A stretch of DNA of 64,000 nt from Chryseobacterium candidae (lineage in GTDB: Bacteria > Bacteroidota > Bacteroidia > Flavobacteriales > Weeksellaceae): assembly GCF_004916905.1 (NCBI RefSeq), contig NZ_SDLV01000003.1, forward strand, positions 62,001 through 126,000. The letters are read 5' to 3'. The position numbers and the translations under genes are program-made. Position 1 is the stretch's first letter, and each line of letters opens with the position of its first letter. This document shows positions 54,067 to 63,194 of the stretch, piece by piece. The notes beneath the pieces were generated by a model. The model made no database searches, had not been told where the DNA came from, and saw nothing but the letters and a program-made list of their open reading frames with translations.

Positions 54067-55629
54067 ATGAAATTAATTAATAAAAAAGAAAGATATACAA
54101 TGAAGACTACTTTTAAAAAACTATTACCATTTGCAGTGGTAGGCGTATTATCTGGAGCTACTACCGTTGGAGCTTTACAATATTTCGGACATGGCTCTAA
54201 TAATGGAGATCAATCTTATTTCACAACAGCCGCACCTAATACATCATTCGCAGGAATGAATACAGGAGCTGTAGGTGATGATTTTGTAAAAGCGGCTAAA
54301 ACAACCGTTCCGGCTGTAGTTACCATTAAAAACTATCAGAGCAGAACCTCAAGCAGAGCTTCAGAGCAGGATTTGTTCGACTTTTTCTTTGGAGATCCTT
54401 TCGGGGGAAGAGGCCAGCAGAGACAGAAGCAGCAACAAGCTCCTGACAATATGCCATCTGGAATGGGTTCCGGTGTTATCATCTCTCCGGACGGTTACAT
54501 TATTTCCAACAACCACGTGGTAGCAGGTGCTAACAAGCTTGAAGTTGTTTTAAGCAACAAAAAATCATATATCGCTACTTTGGTAGGAACAGACCCTAAT
54601 ACAGATATCTCTTTATTAAAGATTGAAGAAAAAGGTCTTCCTTATCTGAATTTTGCGAACTCTGACAATATTGATGTAGGACAATGGGTACTTGCAGTAG
54701 GAAATCCATTAGGATTAAATTCTACAGTAACAGCCGGTATTGTTTCTGCAAAAGGAAGAGGTATCGGAATCTTGGGAGGCCAGGGAAAAGCTACTAATCC
54801 TATTGAAAGTTTCATTCAAACGGATGCCGCCATCAACCCGGGTAACTCAGGAGGAGCTTTGGTAAACACGAATGGAGAGCTTATCGGGATCAACTCTGCG
54901 ATTCAGTCTACTACAGGATATTATCAGGGATACGGATTTGCAGTGCCTTCTAACTTAGCAAGAAAAATCGTTGAGGATATCAAGAAATTCGGAATTGTAC
55001 AGAGAGGATTCCTTGGAGTTCAGTCTTTAGATCTTTCGAATGACCAACTGGTAAGTTCATACAACAAGCAGTTTAAAACAAATCTGAAGGTAGGTTCAGG
55101 AATTTATATTACAGGATTTGGTGAAAACAGTGGTGCTGAAGATGCAGGACTGAAAAAAGGAGACGTAATCACTAAAGTAGACAACTACGATATCACAGAC
55201 TTTGCTGATCTTTCTATGTCTATCGGAAGCAAACGTCCTGGCGATAAAGTACAGGTTACTTATTCAAGAAATGGCAAAGAAAGTACTACCTCTGTAACGC
55301 TTAGAGACCAGAAAGGAGGCACTTCAACAAGAACGAAAGCTGACCTTAGTGTAACAGAAAAAATCGGATCTGAATTTGATCCGCTTACAGAGCGTTTCAA
55401 AACAGAATACGGACTAAATAGCGGTGTAGTGGCTAAAAACGTATCTGAGGGCAGCGAAATGGCTAAAATCGGGATCGTAGATAACTATATCATCATCGAA
55501 ATCAATGGCAAGCCGGTCAATTCACAGAAAGATGTTGAAAAGATCCTTGAGAAATATCAGGGGAATGTACAGGTGAAATTCGTGGATGACTATGGAAGAA
55601 TCTATACAAAAGGTTTCAAAATGCCTTAA
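54067..55629 (+). CDS. DegP/HtrA-family periplasmic serine protease
   Basis: Envelope quality-control protease. The 520 residues start with a basic N-terminus and a hydrophobic segment (FAVVGVLSGATTVGALQYF) that can act as signal or anchor; the ATG at 54100 (residue 12) is a possible shorter start. The trypsin-like domain has the triad His150 (SNNHVVAG), Asp180 (DPNTDISLL) and Ser261 (NPGNSGGALVN). A Gln-rich insert near 116-124 precedes it. Two PDZ domains follow, near 310-405 and 425-515, giving the Do-type architecture. Convergent with the small membrane-protein gene. Confidence 0.93.
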   Translation: MKLINKKERYTMKTTFKKLLPFAVVGVLSGATTVGALQYFGHGSNNGDQSYFTTAAPNTSFAGMNTGAVGDDFVKAAKTTVPAVVTIKNYQSRTSSRASEQDLFDFFFGDPFGGRGQQRQKQQQAPDNMPSGMGSGVIISPDGYIISNNHVVAGANKLEVVLSNKKSYIATLVGTDPNTDISLLKIEEKGLPYLNFANSDNIDVGQWVLAVGNPLGLNSTVTAGIVSAKGRGIGILGGQGKATNPIESFIQTDAAINPGNSGGALVNTNGELIGINSAIQSTTGYYQGYGFAVPSNLARKIVEDIKKFGIVQRGFLGVQSLDLSNDQLVSSYNKQFKTNLKVGSGIYITGFGENSGAEDAGLKKGDVITKVDNYDITDFADLSMSIGSKRPGDKVQVTYSRNGKESTTSVTLRDQKGGTSTRTKADLSVTEKIGSEFDPLTERFKTEYGLNSGVVAKNVSEGSEMAKIGIVDNYIIIEINGKPVNSQKDVEKILEKYQGNVQVKFVDDYGRIYTKGFKMP

Positions 55630-55658
55630 TCAGAAAAAAAATTAGTTTTTCATATCAA

Positions 55659-55693
55659 CAAAAAGCGCTGCAAATGTCTGCAGCGCTTTTTAT
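55659..55693. terminator. Bidirectional terminator between the DegP-like gene and the membrane-protein gene
   Basis: AAAAGCGCTGC and GCAGCGCTTTT form an 11-bp perfect stem flanked by A and T runs on both strands. Confidence 0.92.
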
Positions 55694-55696
55694 TAT

Positions 55697-56152
55697 TTAT
55701 TTAGACTTGTTCATTTTATCAGCGATATTCTTCTTTTTATTCCTTTCGTAGATCACTTCTACAATTTTACCCCCAATCCATGAAAACGGAAAGAATGTAA
55801 GAAAAATAGAGATCTTATAAAATGTAGGATGATAAGGAAAAATAATGACATCCAACATGGCGATAAAAAGCATAATAAAGCCAATCAGAATAGCATAGGC
55901 TACTTTAGCAAATTTAACGATAATGGCCGTTGCAACTCCTCCAATGGTCGTTCCTAATCCGGAAATAAATAAAAGGAAGCCGAAAAACGCCTTATCATCT
56001 TTCATGCTGAAAAGAAACCTTTGCCAGTGCTCAAACGGAGCAAAAGCCTCAAAAGTTACCCATTGCGGAAAAGCCCTTATACCAAGAGTAATAATAAGTC
56101 CTGCAATACCAAGGCCTATCAGAACCGCAATTGTATTTCTTATAAAGTTCAT
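55697..56152 (-). CDS. Small membrane protein of unknown function
   Basis: Family not recognised. The 151 residues have four hydrophobic segments (TIAVLIGLGIAGLIITLGI, FFGFLLFISGLGTTIGG, AYAILIGFIMLFIAMLDVII, FLTFFPFSWIGG) and a basic C-terminal tail. Its ATG overlaps the RidA stop by one base (TAATG arrangement), so the two genes are translationally coupled. Confidence 0.75.
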   Translation of the reverse strand: MNFIRNTIAVLIGLGIAGLIITLGIRAFPQWVTFEAFAPFEHWQRFLFSMKDDKAFFGFLLFISGLGTTIGGVATAIIVKFAKVAYAILIGFIMLFIAMLDVIIFPYHPTFYKISIFLTFFPFSWIGGKIVEVIYERNKKKNIADKMNKSK

Positions 56153-56532
56153 TAATCCTGATGTGCGATCATAGAAATTTCGATATCCACATTTTTAGGC
56201 AAGCATGAAACCTGTACTGTTTCTCGGGCAGGATAGCTTTCTGAATCTAAGTATGATGCATAAATATCATTCATTACAGCAAAATCATCCATGCTCTTAA
56301 GGAAGATGGTCGCTTTTACAACATTTTTGAAAGTCATGCCAGCTTCAGTAAGGATGGCTTCAAGGTTTTTCATTACCTGATGCGTTTCCTTTTCAATTCC
56401 TTCTACCAGTTTACCCGTTGCAGGATCTACAGGAATCTGTCCGGAGATATACAAAACTCCGTTTGCCATATTAGCTTGTGAATAAGGTCCGATAGCTGCA
56501 GGTGCATTAACTGTGTTGATTATTTGTTTCAT
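56152..56532 (-). CDS. RidA/YjgF/YER057c/UK114-family deaminase
   Basis: Trimeric enzyme that hydrolyses reactive enamine and imine intermediates such as 2-aminoacrylate. The 126 residues start MKQIINTVNAPAAIGPYSQA and include the conserved VLYISGQIPVDPATGKL, NVVKATIFLKSMDDFAVMND and the active-site Arg in YPARETVQV. The ATG at 56532 is chosen over an upstream one because the preceding residues do not resemble the family. It is coupled to the following membrane-protein gene. Confidence 0.93.
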   Translation of the reverse strand: MKQIINTVNAPAAIGPYSQANMANGVLYISGQIPVDPATGKLVEGIEKETHQVMKNLEAILTEAGMTFKNVVKATIFLKSMDDFAVMNDIYASYLDSESYPARETVQVSCLPKNVDIEISMIAHQD

Positions 56533-56675
56533 ATGCGGATATTTAATTTTTTCCAGATCATAGGTGATCACTATCTGTTATGTTCGCTGGTTTACGAATT
56601 TTGTCAACAGTGATTTCATTAACATTTATTCTGCTTGCAAATATAAAATTTATATTCACAAATGCCAATCTGATA

Positions 56676-59261
56676 TTAGAAAGGTGCATTAGGCTGGGTA
56701 AAACTTCTGTCTTTGTACTTCAATGCATCACTTAAGATATTGGCTTTGATACCGATAAAGAAGTCATACACTTTATACTGTCCGAAAGGAACCCAATTGA
56801 AATTGATTGTAAAACTTCGCTGATCCCTTGAAAAACCAATCCTTGTATATGCCAATTCTTTAGTCACCATATCATAATGCGTACTTCCGTTGATATTCCA
56901 GTAAGGAGTAAGCTTGATACTACCGTCTAATCCTATGGATGCAATTTTATTGGCAAATTTGCTCAATCCTTTGGAATAAGCATAATTGGCACTGATATTT
57001 AAAGTCCAGGCCTGATCAAAGTGAGCATAATGATCATCATCAAAATAATAATTTTCATTTCGGACTTCTCCCTTCGAAGAATACTTCTTGGCATAATCTG
57101 TTTTTTCTCCAAAAATTTCGCTGCTTAAAGGATAAGATAGCTGAACGTTGAATCCTTGCACACTGAAGTGACCGAACTGCTCTGTTCTTACCCCTGTATT
57201 TTCTCCTGATGAGAAATCAATTTTATAAGGCTCCAGCGCAAGACTGGTATTTACAGTAAGTTTACTATTGAAAAAGGAAGACTGTCCGTTGATAGAGAAT
57301 ACAGACCAGGGATGATCTTTAGCAGCAAAGTTGTAGCTTCCTGCCAGGTTTAAAGATTCAAAAATTTTGATTTTCTTTACCCCTGTAGAATCACTCTTAG
57401 ACTTTACTTTCATCTCAATATTGTTACCGATATTGAACCCTAAGGCTCCCTGCATACCACTTGACGGGCTTCCGATAATTCCTTTTTCAAAAATAGAATA
57501 GGGTGTCAGCGCTCCGGTTGCATTATAATAGTTTCTGTAATATCCGAAGCCAGGACTTGAGAAATCCGGTGAATAGGTAAAACTCATACTTGGAGTCATC
57601 ATATGTCTTATCGCTTCCACTGTAGATCCTTTTTTGAATTTCATCATTCCAAAAAGTGTTGTCTGAAGACTTGCGGAAGTGGAAAAAGTAGAGTATCCTG
57701 TAAAGTTTTTATTGATTTCGTCAACCGTTACATTTTTTACCGGATCATAATATCTGTTCAGCGTTTTTGTAGTCAAAGCGTTATCGATATTCGCACTTAA
57801 ACTGAAAGTGAAGTATTTCGCCAATGTTGTATTGGTAGCCAATGCGATATTGTTTTTAAGCCCTGTCTGCATTTTATCCCACATTTCTTTTTTAAATAGC
57901 TCGTTCTCCTGAGTATTCACAAAATTGGTAAGATTGAAACCGGTATTCACTGTAATATTTTCAAGTAATCCCTGTCTGATCCCTGTTCTTGATTTGAACA
58001 GATAGAACTGATTAATTGCTACGTTCATCTGTGGAAGACGAAGGTCTGCCAATCCTGTTGCAAAGTTCTGGGAATATGAAGCAGTTCCTGTGATAGTCAT
58101 CGGAAGTTTCAGGAATCTTTTGGTAAGGGTTACTGTAGAGTTCTGCTGGGTATTCAATACATTCTGATTGAAAATGTAATTGTTGTTAAGCGGGTTGTTA
58201 TAGAATTTGGTACTTACAATATCTACAGAGGCACTGAATGTAAGGAAAGGATTGGCTTTGGAATCCTGCGAGTGAGTCCAGTTGATTCTATAGGTACTGT
58301 TTTTAGTATAATCGTCCAAACCTTTGATCCCTCTCACCATTGTACCAATATCTGCCGTAAAGTTTCCTGAGTAGCGGTATTTCTTCTGGTAATTCACCTG
58401 AGGACGTAAGTTCCAGCTTCCTTTTGTATAAATATCTGCTAAAACCTTAAGGTCAAAATGTTCTCCAATCGGTTGATAATATCCAATTCCGTTCAGGAAG
58501 AAACCAACATCTTCTCTTTCCCCGAAACTTGGGATCAGAATACCTGCAGCCCTTTTATCTGAGAATGGCAAAATAGCAAACGGAAGGTAAAGCGGTGTAG
58601 GAACCTGTTCGATAAACATCTGAATAGGACCTGTTACGATCTGGGATTTTGTTTTGGTTTTAATCAGCTTAATATTATAGGCTCTCATAAAATAATCCGC
58701 TGCCGTATCTTTCTTCTTAATGAAATAATCATCCGTTGTATAATCCGCTTTTCTCATTGCGAATACGGAATCATTATATTTTTTAGTTTTCTGGGCTATA
58801 ATTACCCCTTCGCTTTCTTCTGTTCTGGCATTGAAAGCAATGGCCTGTTTTGTTTTTGTATTATAGTTGAATTCATTGGTTTCGTATTTTTTCCCGGCCT
58901 GTGTAGTGATTACAGGCTCTATAATCTTCCCTAGAGAGTCTTGTTTTCCTCTGGCGTAGATCAGATTTTTGTTATCATCAATAGAGATATAATCCGCATC
59001 AATCTGCATATCCTGATACTTTACCTGAGCATTTTTGTTCAGGAATGTCATTTTTTTGGGAACATCTCTTCTCTGATCATCCGCTTTTGTACGAAGAACA
59101 TCATTTAAAGGTTCTTTTTTTACAACTATGGTATCCTTTTTGGAAATAGTATCATTAACCGCATTTTCAGGCAATTTTTCAGGAGTTTTCTGTGCTAAAA
59201 AATTGTTAAAAATTAGGATAATTAAAATTTGTAATATATTTTTGAAGACGGTTTTGGCCAA
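56676..59261 (-). CDS. lptD: LPS-assembly protein LptD
   Basis: Outer-membrane translocon that inserts lipopolysaccharide in the outer leaflet. The 861 residues have a signal peptide, an N-terminal jelly-roll (OstA/LptA-like) region near 75-200 (IDADYISIDDNKNLIYARG, ATTQAGKKYETNEFNY-type), the plug region IEQVPTPLYLPFAILPFSDK near 218-237 and the large barrel domain. It appears to start at TTG (59261), since no ATG precedes it in frame; a -7 box TAATTTTG (59285-59292, minus strand) leaves a leader of about 20 bases. It is divergent from the amidase gene. Confidence 0.93.
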   Translation of the reverse strand: MAKTVFKNILQILIILIFNNFLAQKTPEKLPENAVNDTISKKDTIVVKKEPLNDVLRTKADDQRRDVPKKMTFLNKNAQVKYQDMQIDADYISIDDNKNLIYARGKQDSLGKIIEPVITTQAGKKYETNEFNYNTKTKQAIAFNARTEESEGVIIAQKTKKYNDSVFAMRKADYTTDDYFIKKKDTAADYFMRAYNIKLIKTKTKSQIVTGPIQMFIEQVPTPLYLPFAILPFSDKRAAGILIPSFGEREDVGFFLNGIGYYQPIGEHFDLKVLADIYTKGSWNLRPQVNYQKKYRYSGNFTADIGTMVRGIKGLDDYTKNSTYRINWTHSQDSKANPFLTFSASVDIVSTKFYNNPLNNNYIFNQNVLNTQQNSTVTLTKRFLKLPMTITGTASYSQNFATGLADLRLPQMNVAINQFYLFKSRTGIRQGLLENITVNTGFNLTNFVNTQENELFKKEMWDKMQTGLKNNIALATNTTLAKYFTFSLSANIDNALTTKTLNRYYDPVKNVTVDEINKNFTGYSTFSTSASLQTTLFGMMKFKKGSTVEAIRHMMTPSMSFTYSPDFSSPGFGYYRNYYNATGALTPYSIFEKGIIGSPSSGMQGALGFNIGNNIEMKVKSKSDSTGVKKIKIFESLNLAGSYNFAAKDHPWSVFSINGQSSFFNSKLTVNTSLALEPYKIDFSSGENTGVRTEQFGHFSVQGFNVQLSYPLSSEIFGEKTDYAKKYSSKGEVRNENYYFDDDHYAHFDQAWTLNISANYAYSKGLSKFANKIASIGLDGSIKLTPYWNINGSTHYDMVTKELAYTRIGFSRDQRSFTINFNWVPFGQYKVYDFFIGIKANILSDALKYKDRSFTQPNAPF

Positions 59262-59284
59262 TTTTATTCTATATAATTAAGGCT

Positions 59285-59292
59285 CAAAATTA
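59285..59292 (-). promoter_or_regulatory. -7 box of lptD
   Basis: TAATTTTG on the minus strand within the 53-base divergent spacer to the amidase gene. No clear -33 box, and no equivalent box for the amidase on the plus strand. Confidence 0.45.
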
Positions 59293-59314
59293 ATATAATT
59301 TTTATAACTGTAAG

Positions 59315-60601
59315 ATGCACAAACAAAATTTTAAAATAATTTTATCATTTCTCCTTATCCTTACCAGCAACTTTATTTTCTCACAGAAGAAGTTTACTAT
59401 CGTTCTGGATGCTGGACACGGAGGAAGTGATCATGGAGCCAACAGGACTTATTCCGACATTGGAAGGGTTGCAGAAAAAGACATTACACTTGCCATTACC
59501 TTAAAAGTAGGTGCCATGTTAGAGAAAAACAGAGATTTCAAAGTAATATATACCCGTAAAATAGACGAGTACCCTTCTCTGTCTGACAGGACCAATCTGG
59601 CTAACAGAAGTAAAGCAGACCTTTTTGTATCCATTCACTGTAACTCTTCCCAAAGACCTACAGCATATGGAACTGAAACGTATGTACAGGGACCTAACCA
59701 GAATAATGAGAACCTGGAAGTAGCCAAAAGAGAAAATGATGTAATTTTCCTTGATGAGAAAGATAAGCAGATTTTTGGTTCTTATAACCCGGATTCTCCT
59801 GAATCATTAATTGCTTTGAAACTTCAGCAAAGTAAATATCTGGAATCAAGTCTTCTCTTGGGAGGACTGGTAGAAGATAACTTTGTGAATAAAGATAAAA
59901 GATTTTCAAGAGGTGTATTTCAGAAAAACCTTCACGTTCTCCGTATGAATGCCATGCCATCTGTACTGATAGAGACAGGATTCATCAATCACCCTGAAGA
60001 AAGCCACTATATTGCTTCAGACAAAGGACAGACTGAAATTGCAGAAAGTATCTACAATGCCATTATTGATTATAAAAAAGCGGTTGACAGAAAATCCGGC
60101 GGTTCTATGGCTGTCAGAAAACCAGAACCTGAAAAACCGGCAGAAGTTCCTTTGAAAAACGATTTCAGAATTCTATTGATGAGTTCTCCTACGAAATACA
60201 ATGAAAATGATCCTGCCCTGAAAGGCCTGAACTATATTCTTACCCTTAAAGAAAACGGACAATACAAGTATTACTATGCTGTAACCAATATGGCTTCAGT
60301 GAAAGATATTAATCTTAAAACTGCCAAAGATGCAGGTTTCAGAAATGCGTTTGCTGTAGGATTTATGCCTAACCAGAGAATCAGTATGGGATATTATACC
60401 ATAGAAGTGTATGCAGGTGATAAACTGAATGGTAATTCTTATATCCTTCAGAATTTAAAAGATGTGGAAAGAAACAAGGATAATGGAGTATTTTATTATA
60501 CCTACGGAAAGGTATACACATTGGAAGATGCTGTAAAGCTTCAAAAGGAACTTGAAGCTAAAGGTGTCAAAAATACCGTGATACAAAAGGTCTACAAATA
60601 A
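59315..60601 (+). CDS. N-acetylmuramoyl-L-alanine amidase (Amidase_3)
   Basis: Zinc hydrolase that cuts peptidoglycan stem peptides, used in cell separation. The 428 residues start with a signal peptide (near 1-23) and carry the zinc ligands His35 (DAGHGGSDHGA), Glu54 (AEKDITLAI) and His108 (SIHCNSS) plus catalytic Glu220 (VLIETGFINHPEE). A C-terminal region near 280-428 resembles a SPOR-like peptidoglycan-binding domain (YTYGKVYTLEDAVKLQKELE). It is divergent from lptD and precedes the tRNA-Glu gene. Confidence 0.92.
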   Translation: MHKQNFKIILSFLLILTSNFIFSQKKFTIVLDAGHGGSDHGANRTYSDIGRVAEKDITLAITLKVGAMLEKNRDFKVIYTRKIDEYPSLSDRTNLANRSKADLFVSIHCNSSQRPTAYGTETYVQGPNQNNENLEVAKRENDVIFLDEKDKQIFGSYNPDSPESLIALKLQQSKYLESSLLLGGLVEDNFVNKDKRFSRGVFQKNLHVLRMNAMPSVLIETGFINHPEESHYIASDKGQTEIAESIYNAIIDYKKAVDRKSGGSMAVRKPEPEKPAEVPLKNDFRILLMSSPTKYNENDPALKGLNYILTLKENGQYKYYYAVTNMASVKDINLKTAKDAGFRNAFAVGFMPNQRISMGYYTIEVYAGDKLNGNSYILQNLKDVERNKDNGVFYYTYGKVYTLEDAVKLQKELEAKGVKNTVIQKVYK

Positions 60602-60616
60602 ATCAAAAAAAATAAT

Positions 60617-60647
60617 TTTGAAGTTTAAAAGTTAATTCCTACTTTTG
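60617..60647 (+). promoter_or_regulatory. Promoter of tRNA-Glu
   Basis: TTTG at 60617-60620 and TACTTTTG at 60640-60647 are exactly 19 bases apart, a full match to the Bacteroidota consensus. The start would be near 60653, 9 bases before the mature tRNA. Confidence 0.85.
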
Positions 60648-60661
60648 CAACCTCAAAATTT

Positions 60662-60733
60662 GGCCTATTCGTCTAGTGGTCAGGACTCAAGATTTTCATT
60701 CTTGCAACAGGGGTTCGATTCCCCTATAGGCTA
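60662..60733 (+). tRNA. tRNA-Glu (anticodon UUC)
   Basis: The cloverleaf is complete: acceptor stem GGCCTAT (60662-60668) pairs with ATAGGCT (60726-60732) with a terminal G-U, the D arm lies in TCGTCTAGTGGTCAGGA, the anticodon stem CAAGA/TCTTG holds the loop TTTTCAT with anticodon TTC, and the T arm reads AGGGG-TTCGATT-CCCCT. The CCA end is not encoded. Its 3' end is the probable attachment site of the downstream element. Confidence 0.97.
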
Positions 60734-60736
60734 CCG

Positions 60737-60754
60737 AAAGCTATATATAGCTTT
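60737..60754. repeat. 18-bp perfect palindrome next to the tRNA 3' end
   Basis: AAAGCTATATATAGCTTT is self-complementary and starts 4 bases after the tRNA. It could be the inner part of an attachment core or a protein-binding site. Confidence 0.5.
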
Positions 60755-60769
60755 ACACAAAATTAGCTA

Positions 60770-60812
60770 AAACCCCTTTTAAACAATGTTTATCAGGGGT
60801 TTTTATTTTTAA
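60770..60812 (+). terminator. Terminator after tRNA-Glu
   Basis: AAAACCCC and GGGGTTTT form a stem with a long loop, followed by TATTTTT. It ends the tRNA transcript and shields the integrase region. Confidence 0.75.
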
Positions 60813-60815
60813 TAA

Positions 60816-60845
60816 TGTAAAGTGATGTAAAGTCACGTAAAGCGC
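60816..60845. repeat. Three tandem 10-bp arm-site-like repeats
   Basis: TGTAAAGTGA, TGTAAAGTCA and CGTAAAGCGC lie end to end at 60816-60825, 60826-60835 and 60836-60845, one per helical turn. A further near-repeat pair (GTCCCTAAAA, GTCCCCATTT) lies at 60851-60871. Short direct repeats between an attachment site and its integrase gene are the usual arm-binding sites of tyrosine integrases. Confidence 0.6.
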
Positions 60846-60927
60846 TTTTTGTCCCTAAAACGTCCCCATTTTTTCTAAATTAATATTCTATCTCAAAATT
60901 ATTTTTAACTTTAAATAAATATTTGAT

Positions 60928-62157
60928 ATGAACGTTAATTTCTATTTGAAAGAACCAAAATCTAAGGATGAAACATTAATTCACTTTAGTATAATAATTA
61001 ATGGTTCAAGAGTAAAACGCTCAACAGGTGTAAAGGTCAAGCCAAATCAATGGAGCGGAACTAAAGTAAAACCATTAGCACCCAATTCCGAAAACAAAAA
61101 TCTGAAACTAGAAAACATTCAACATATTATTAATGAAATTGAGAGGGACTATTTGAGGGACAGGAAAGATTTAACAATAGATTTATTCAGAAATGAATTT
61201 GATAGAAAAATCAATCCTACACACACAAATACAGATAATCGTTCTTTTTCAAACGTAATTGACGAGTTTATTAAATTAAAAACTCCTATTTCGTCCGAAA
61301 ATACTATAAAGGCATATAACACTCTAAAAAAGACAATTTTAGAATTTGAAAAAGAAAAAAAATATAATGTTAACATGGAATCATTTAATTTGGTTTTTAA
61401 TGATTACTTTCAAAATTATCTTATTGAAAAAGAGTTTTTGAACTCCACAATTAACAAATACTGTAAAAACCTGAAAGCTTTTCTAAATTGGACTTATAAA
61501 AGAGGCTATCATAACACTACTGATTACAAGCAATTTGATTTACCCAGCTATGAAACTGACAAAGTTGTATTAACGGCAGAAGTTATCGAAAAACTTAGAA
61601 CAGAAGATTTTAAAAATGAGTTAAAGAATTGCATACGAGACATTTTTATTCTAAGTTGCTATACAGGTCTCCGTTATATTGATATTTCATTAATCACTAA
61701 AAACGATTATGATGATAAATTTTTGAATCTGCACATCAAGAAAACAAGGGAAAATTTAACTATCCCTTTGCTTCCACAAGCAAAGGCAATTTTAGATGCT
61801 CAATTCGAGCATTTTGGTAAAATGAATGTCCCTCCAAATCAAACATGTAATAGAATATTAAAAGATTTGTTTGAAGAGATAAAATTTACTCATACTGTAA
61901 AGTTTACAAAACACTCTGGCGGTAATAACATTATTGTAGAACAACCTGCAAATAAATTTATTACTGTGCACTATGGCAGATCATTTTTTATAACCAATTC
62001 TTTAACATTAGGAATGAATGAAGAACTCATTAGAAAAATTACAGGGCATAAAGACTATAAATCTTTTAAAAAATATGTTAATTTTTCAAAAGAAATGGTA
62101 GCCGAAAATTTACATTCACATTGGACTGTAAAGAAAGAACCTGAAAAAGTGGAATAA
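60928..62157 (+). CDS. Tyrosine-type integrase (SAM-like arm domain)
   Basis: Site-specific recombinase that integrates and excises the element. The 409 residues have an N-terminal arm-binding domain near 1-80, a SAM-like core-binding domain near 104-205 and the catalytic domain from about 215. The catalytic residues are visible: Arg249 (CYTGLRYIDISL), Lys271 or Lys272, His348 and Arg351 (HYGRSFF), His374 (TGHKDYKSF) and nucleophile Tyr383 (KKYVNFSK). It lies 194 bases after tRNA-Glu. Product resembles Bacteroidota conjugative-element integrases. Confidence 0.92.
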   Translation: MNVNFYLKEPKSKDETLIHFSIIINGSRVKRSTGVKVKPNQWSGTKVKPLAPNSENKNLKLENIQHIINEIERDYLRDRKDLTIDLFRNEFDRKINPTHTNTDNRSFSNVIDEFIKLKTPISSENTIKAYNTLKKTILEFEKEKKYNVNMESFNLVFNDYFQNYLIEKEFLNSTINKYCKNLKAFLNWTYKRGYHNTTDYKQFDLPSYETDKVVLTAEVIEKLRTEDFKNELKNCIRDIFILSCYTGLRYIDISLITKNDYDDKFLNLHIKKTRENLTIPLLPQAKAILDAQFEHFGKMNVPPNQTCNRILKDLFEEIKFTHTVKFTKHSGGNNIIVEQPANKFITVHYGRSFFITNSLTLGMNEELIRKITGHKDYKSFKKYVNFSKEMVAENLHSHWTVKKEPEKVE

Positions 62158-62547
62158 CAAAAACAATATTTTTTAAGAATCTGATATTTGCCACCGCAGA
62201 AATCAGTTTTTTTATGAGCGGTTTACCAAACCTTTGATCGCTTTTTCAACATATACATCATTGAATAATCAATCATACATATGAAAATACTCATATAGAT
62301 ATTTTAAGAGCCTGACCTATTACAATTGCATAAGTCAGGCTCTTTTATAATAGTTCACAACCATAAAAATTGCGGAATCTTATTATTTTGAAAAATTAGC
62401 AAGTAACTAAATTAAGTACCATATTAGCTATATAGAATAATAAAAGCAACTCCAACGCTTCGATAGTAAAAATAGCTCGCTTTACCTTGTTTCCGATTTG
62501 TCGATAGTGATAATTATATTTTCTTTGGCTGGTCGCCCCTAATTACA
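62158..62547. other. Non-coding spacer between the integrase and the serine recombinase
   Basis: AT-rich with no convincing gene. The one clear structure is the terminator at 62304-62346. The rest holds nothing recognisable. Confidence 0.5.
62304..62346. terminator. Terminator between the integrase and the serine recombinase
   Basis: AAGAGCCTGAC and GTCAGGCTCTT form an 11-bp stem around a 17-base loop, with T runs on both strands, so it can end both the integrase and the converging recombinase transcripts. Confidence 0.8.
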
Positions 62548-63135
62548 TCAGATGTTATTTTTCACTTTCTGAACAGTTCCAATGCTGACCGAACAGATTT
62601 TAGCCGTATCCCTGATAGAATTTCCTTTCTTTAGGCTTTTAATCACTTCTTTATACTTAGATAGAAAATCGTCTATACTCTCCGTAGAACCTTTCTCTCG
62701 CCCCTTATAGATGCCCTTAGCCTTTGCAAGTGCAATACCTTCACGCTGTCGTTCTAAAATGGTTTCACGTTCCATTTCGGCGATGTTTGCCATAACAGAG
62801 ATTATAAGTTTGAATGCCTGATTTTCTTTTCCTTTAATCAAACTTTCTATTCCGAGGTTATCTACTTTGAGAATAACACCCTTTTCTTTGAAAAATTCCA
62901 GAGTCGTAAGAATGTCATACAAGTTTCTTCCGAGCCTATCAATAGAACTTACCGAGACGTAATTTATTTCTCCCCTTTCAATAGCTTTTATAAGCTCTTT
63001 TCCCTGAGTTCTATCCTTAAACGGACAAGAACCACTTACCACATCAATAAAAACCTTTTCTCCCTTTGCTTGGCGTTCCTCCTGTCTTGCAATGTTCTGC
63101 GATCCAGTTGAAACTCTAATATATCGTGCTTTCAT
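62548..63135 (-). CDS. Serine recombinase (resolvase/invertase family)
   Basis: Small DNA resolvase or invertase. The 195 residues start MKARYIRVSTGSQNIARQEE with catalytic Ser9, and the conserved Arg set appears at SVSSIDRLGRNLYDIL near 68 and IAEMERETILERQREGI near 125. A C-terminal helix-turn-helix (GNSIRDTAKICSVSIGTVQK) binds the site. The second ATG is chosen because it gives the standard N-terminus. It lies in the mobile element, convergent with the integrase, upstream of nothing and downstream of ardA, so it may resolve the element or control a promoter. Confidence 0.9.
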   Translation of the reverse strand: MKARYIRVSTGSQNIARQEERQAKGEKVFIDVVSGSCPFKDRTQGKELIKAIERGEINYVSVSSIDRLGRNLYDILTTLEFFKEKGVILKVDNLGIESLIKGKENQAFKLIISVMANIAEMERETILERQREGIALAKAKGIYKGREKGSTESIDDFLSKYKEVIKSLKKGNSIRDTAKICSVSIGTVQKVKNNI

Positions 63136-63194
63136 AATTGTAAATGTTAAAGCACCCCGCATTTAAAGCAAGGTGCAAAAGATTGTTATTGTAA

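Noticed and set aside
60816..60845. Repeats read as plasmid iterons
   Set aside because: No replication gene nearby, and the position between attachment site and integrase favours arm sites.
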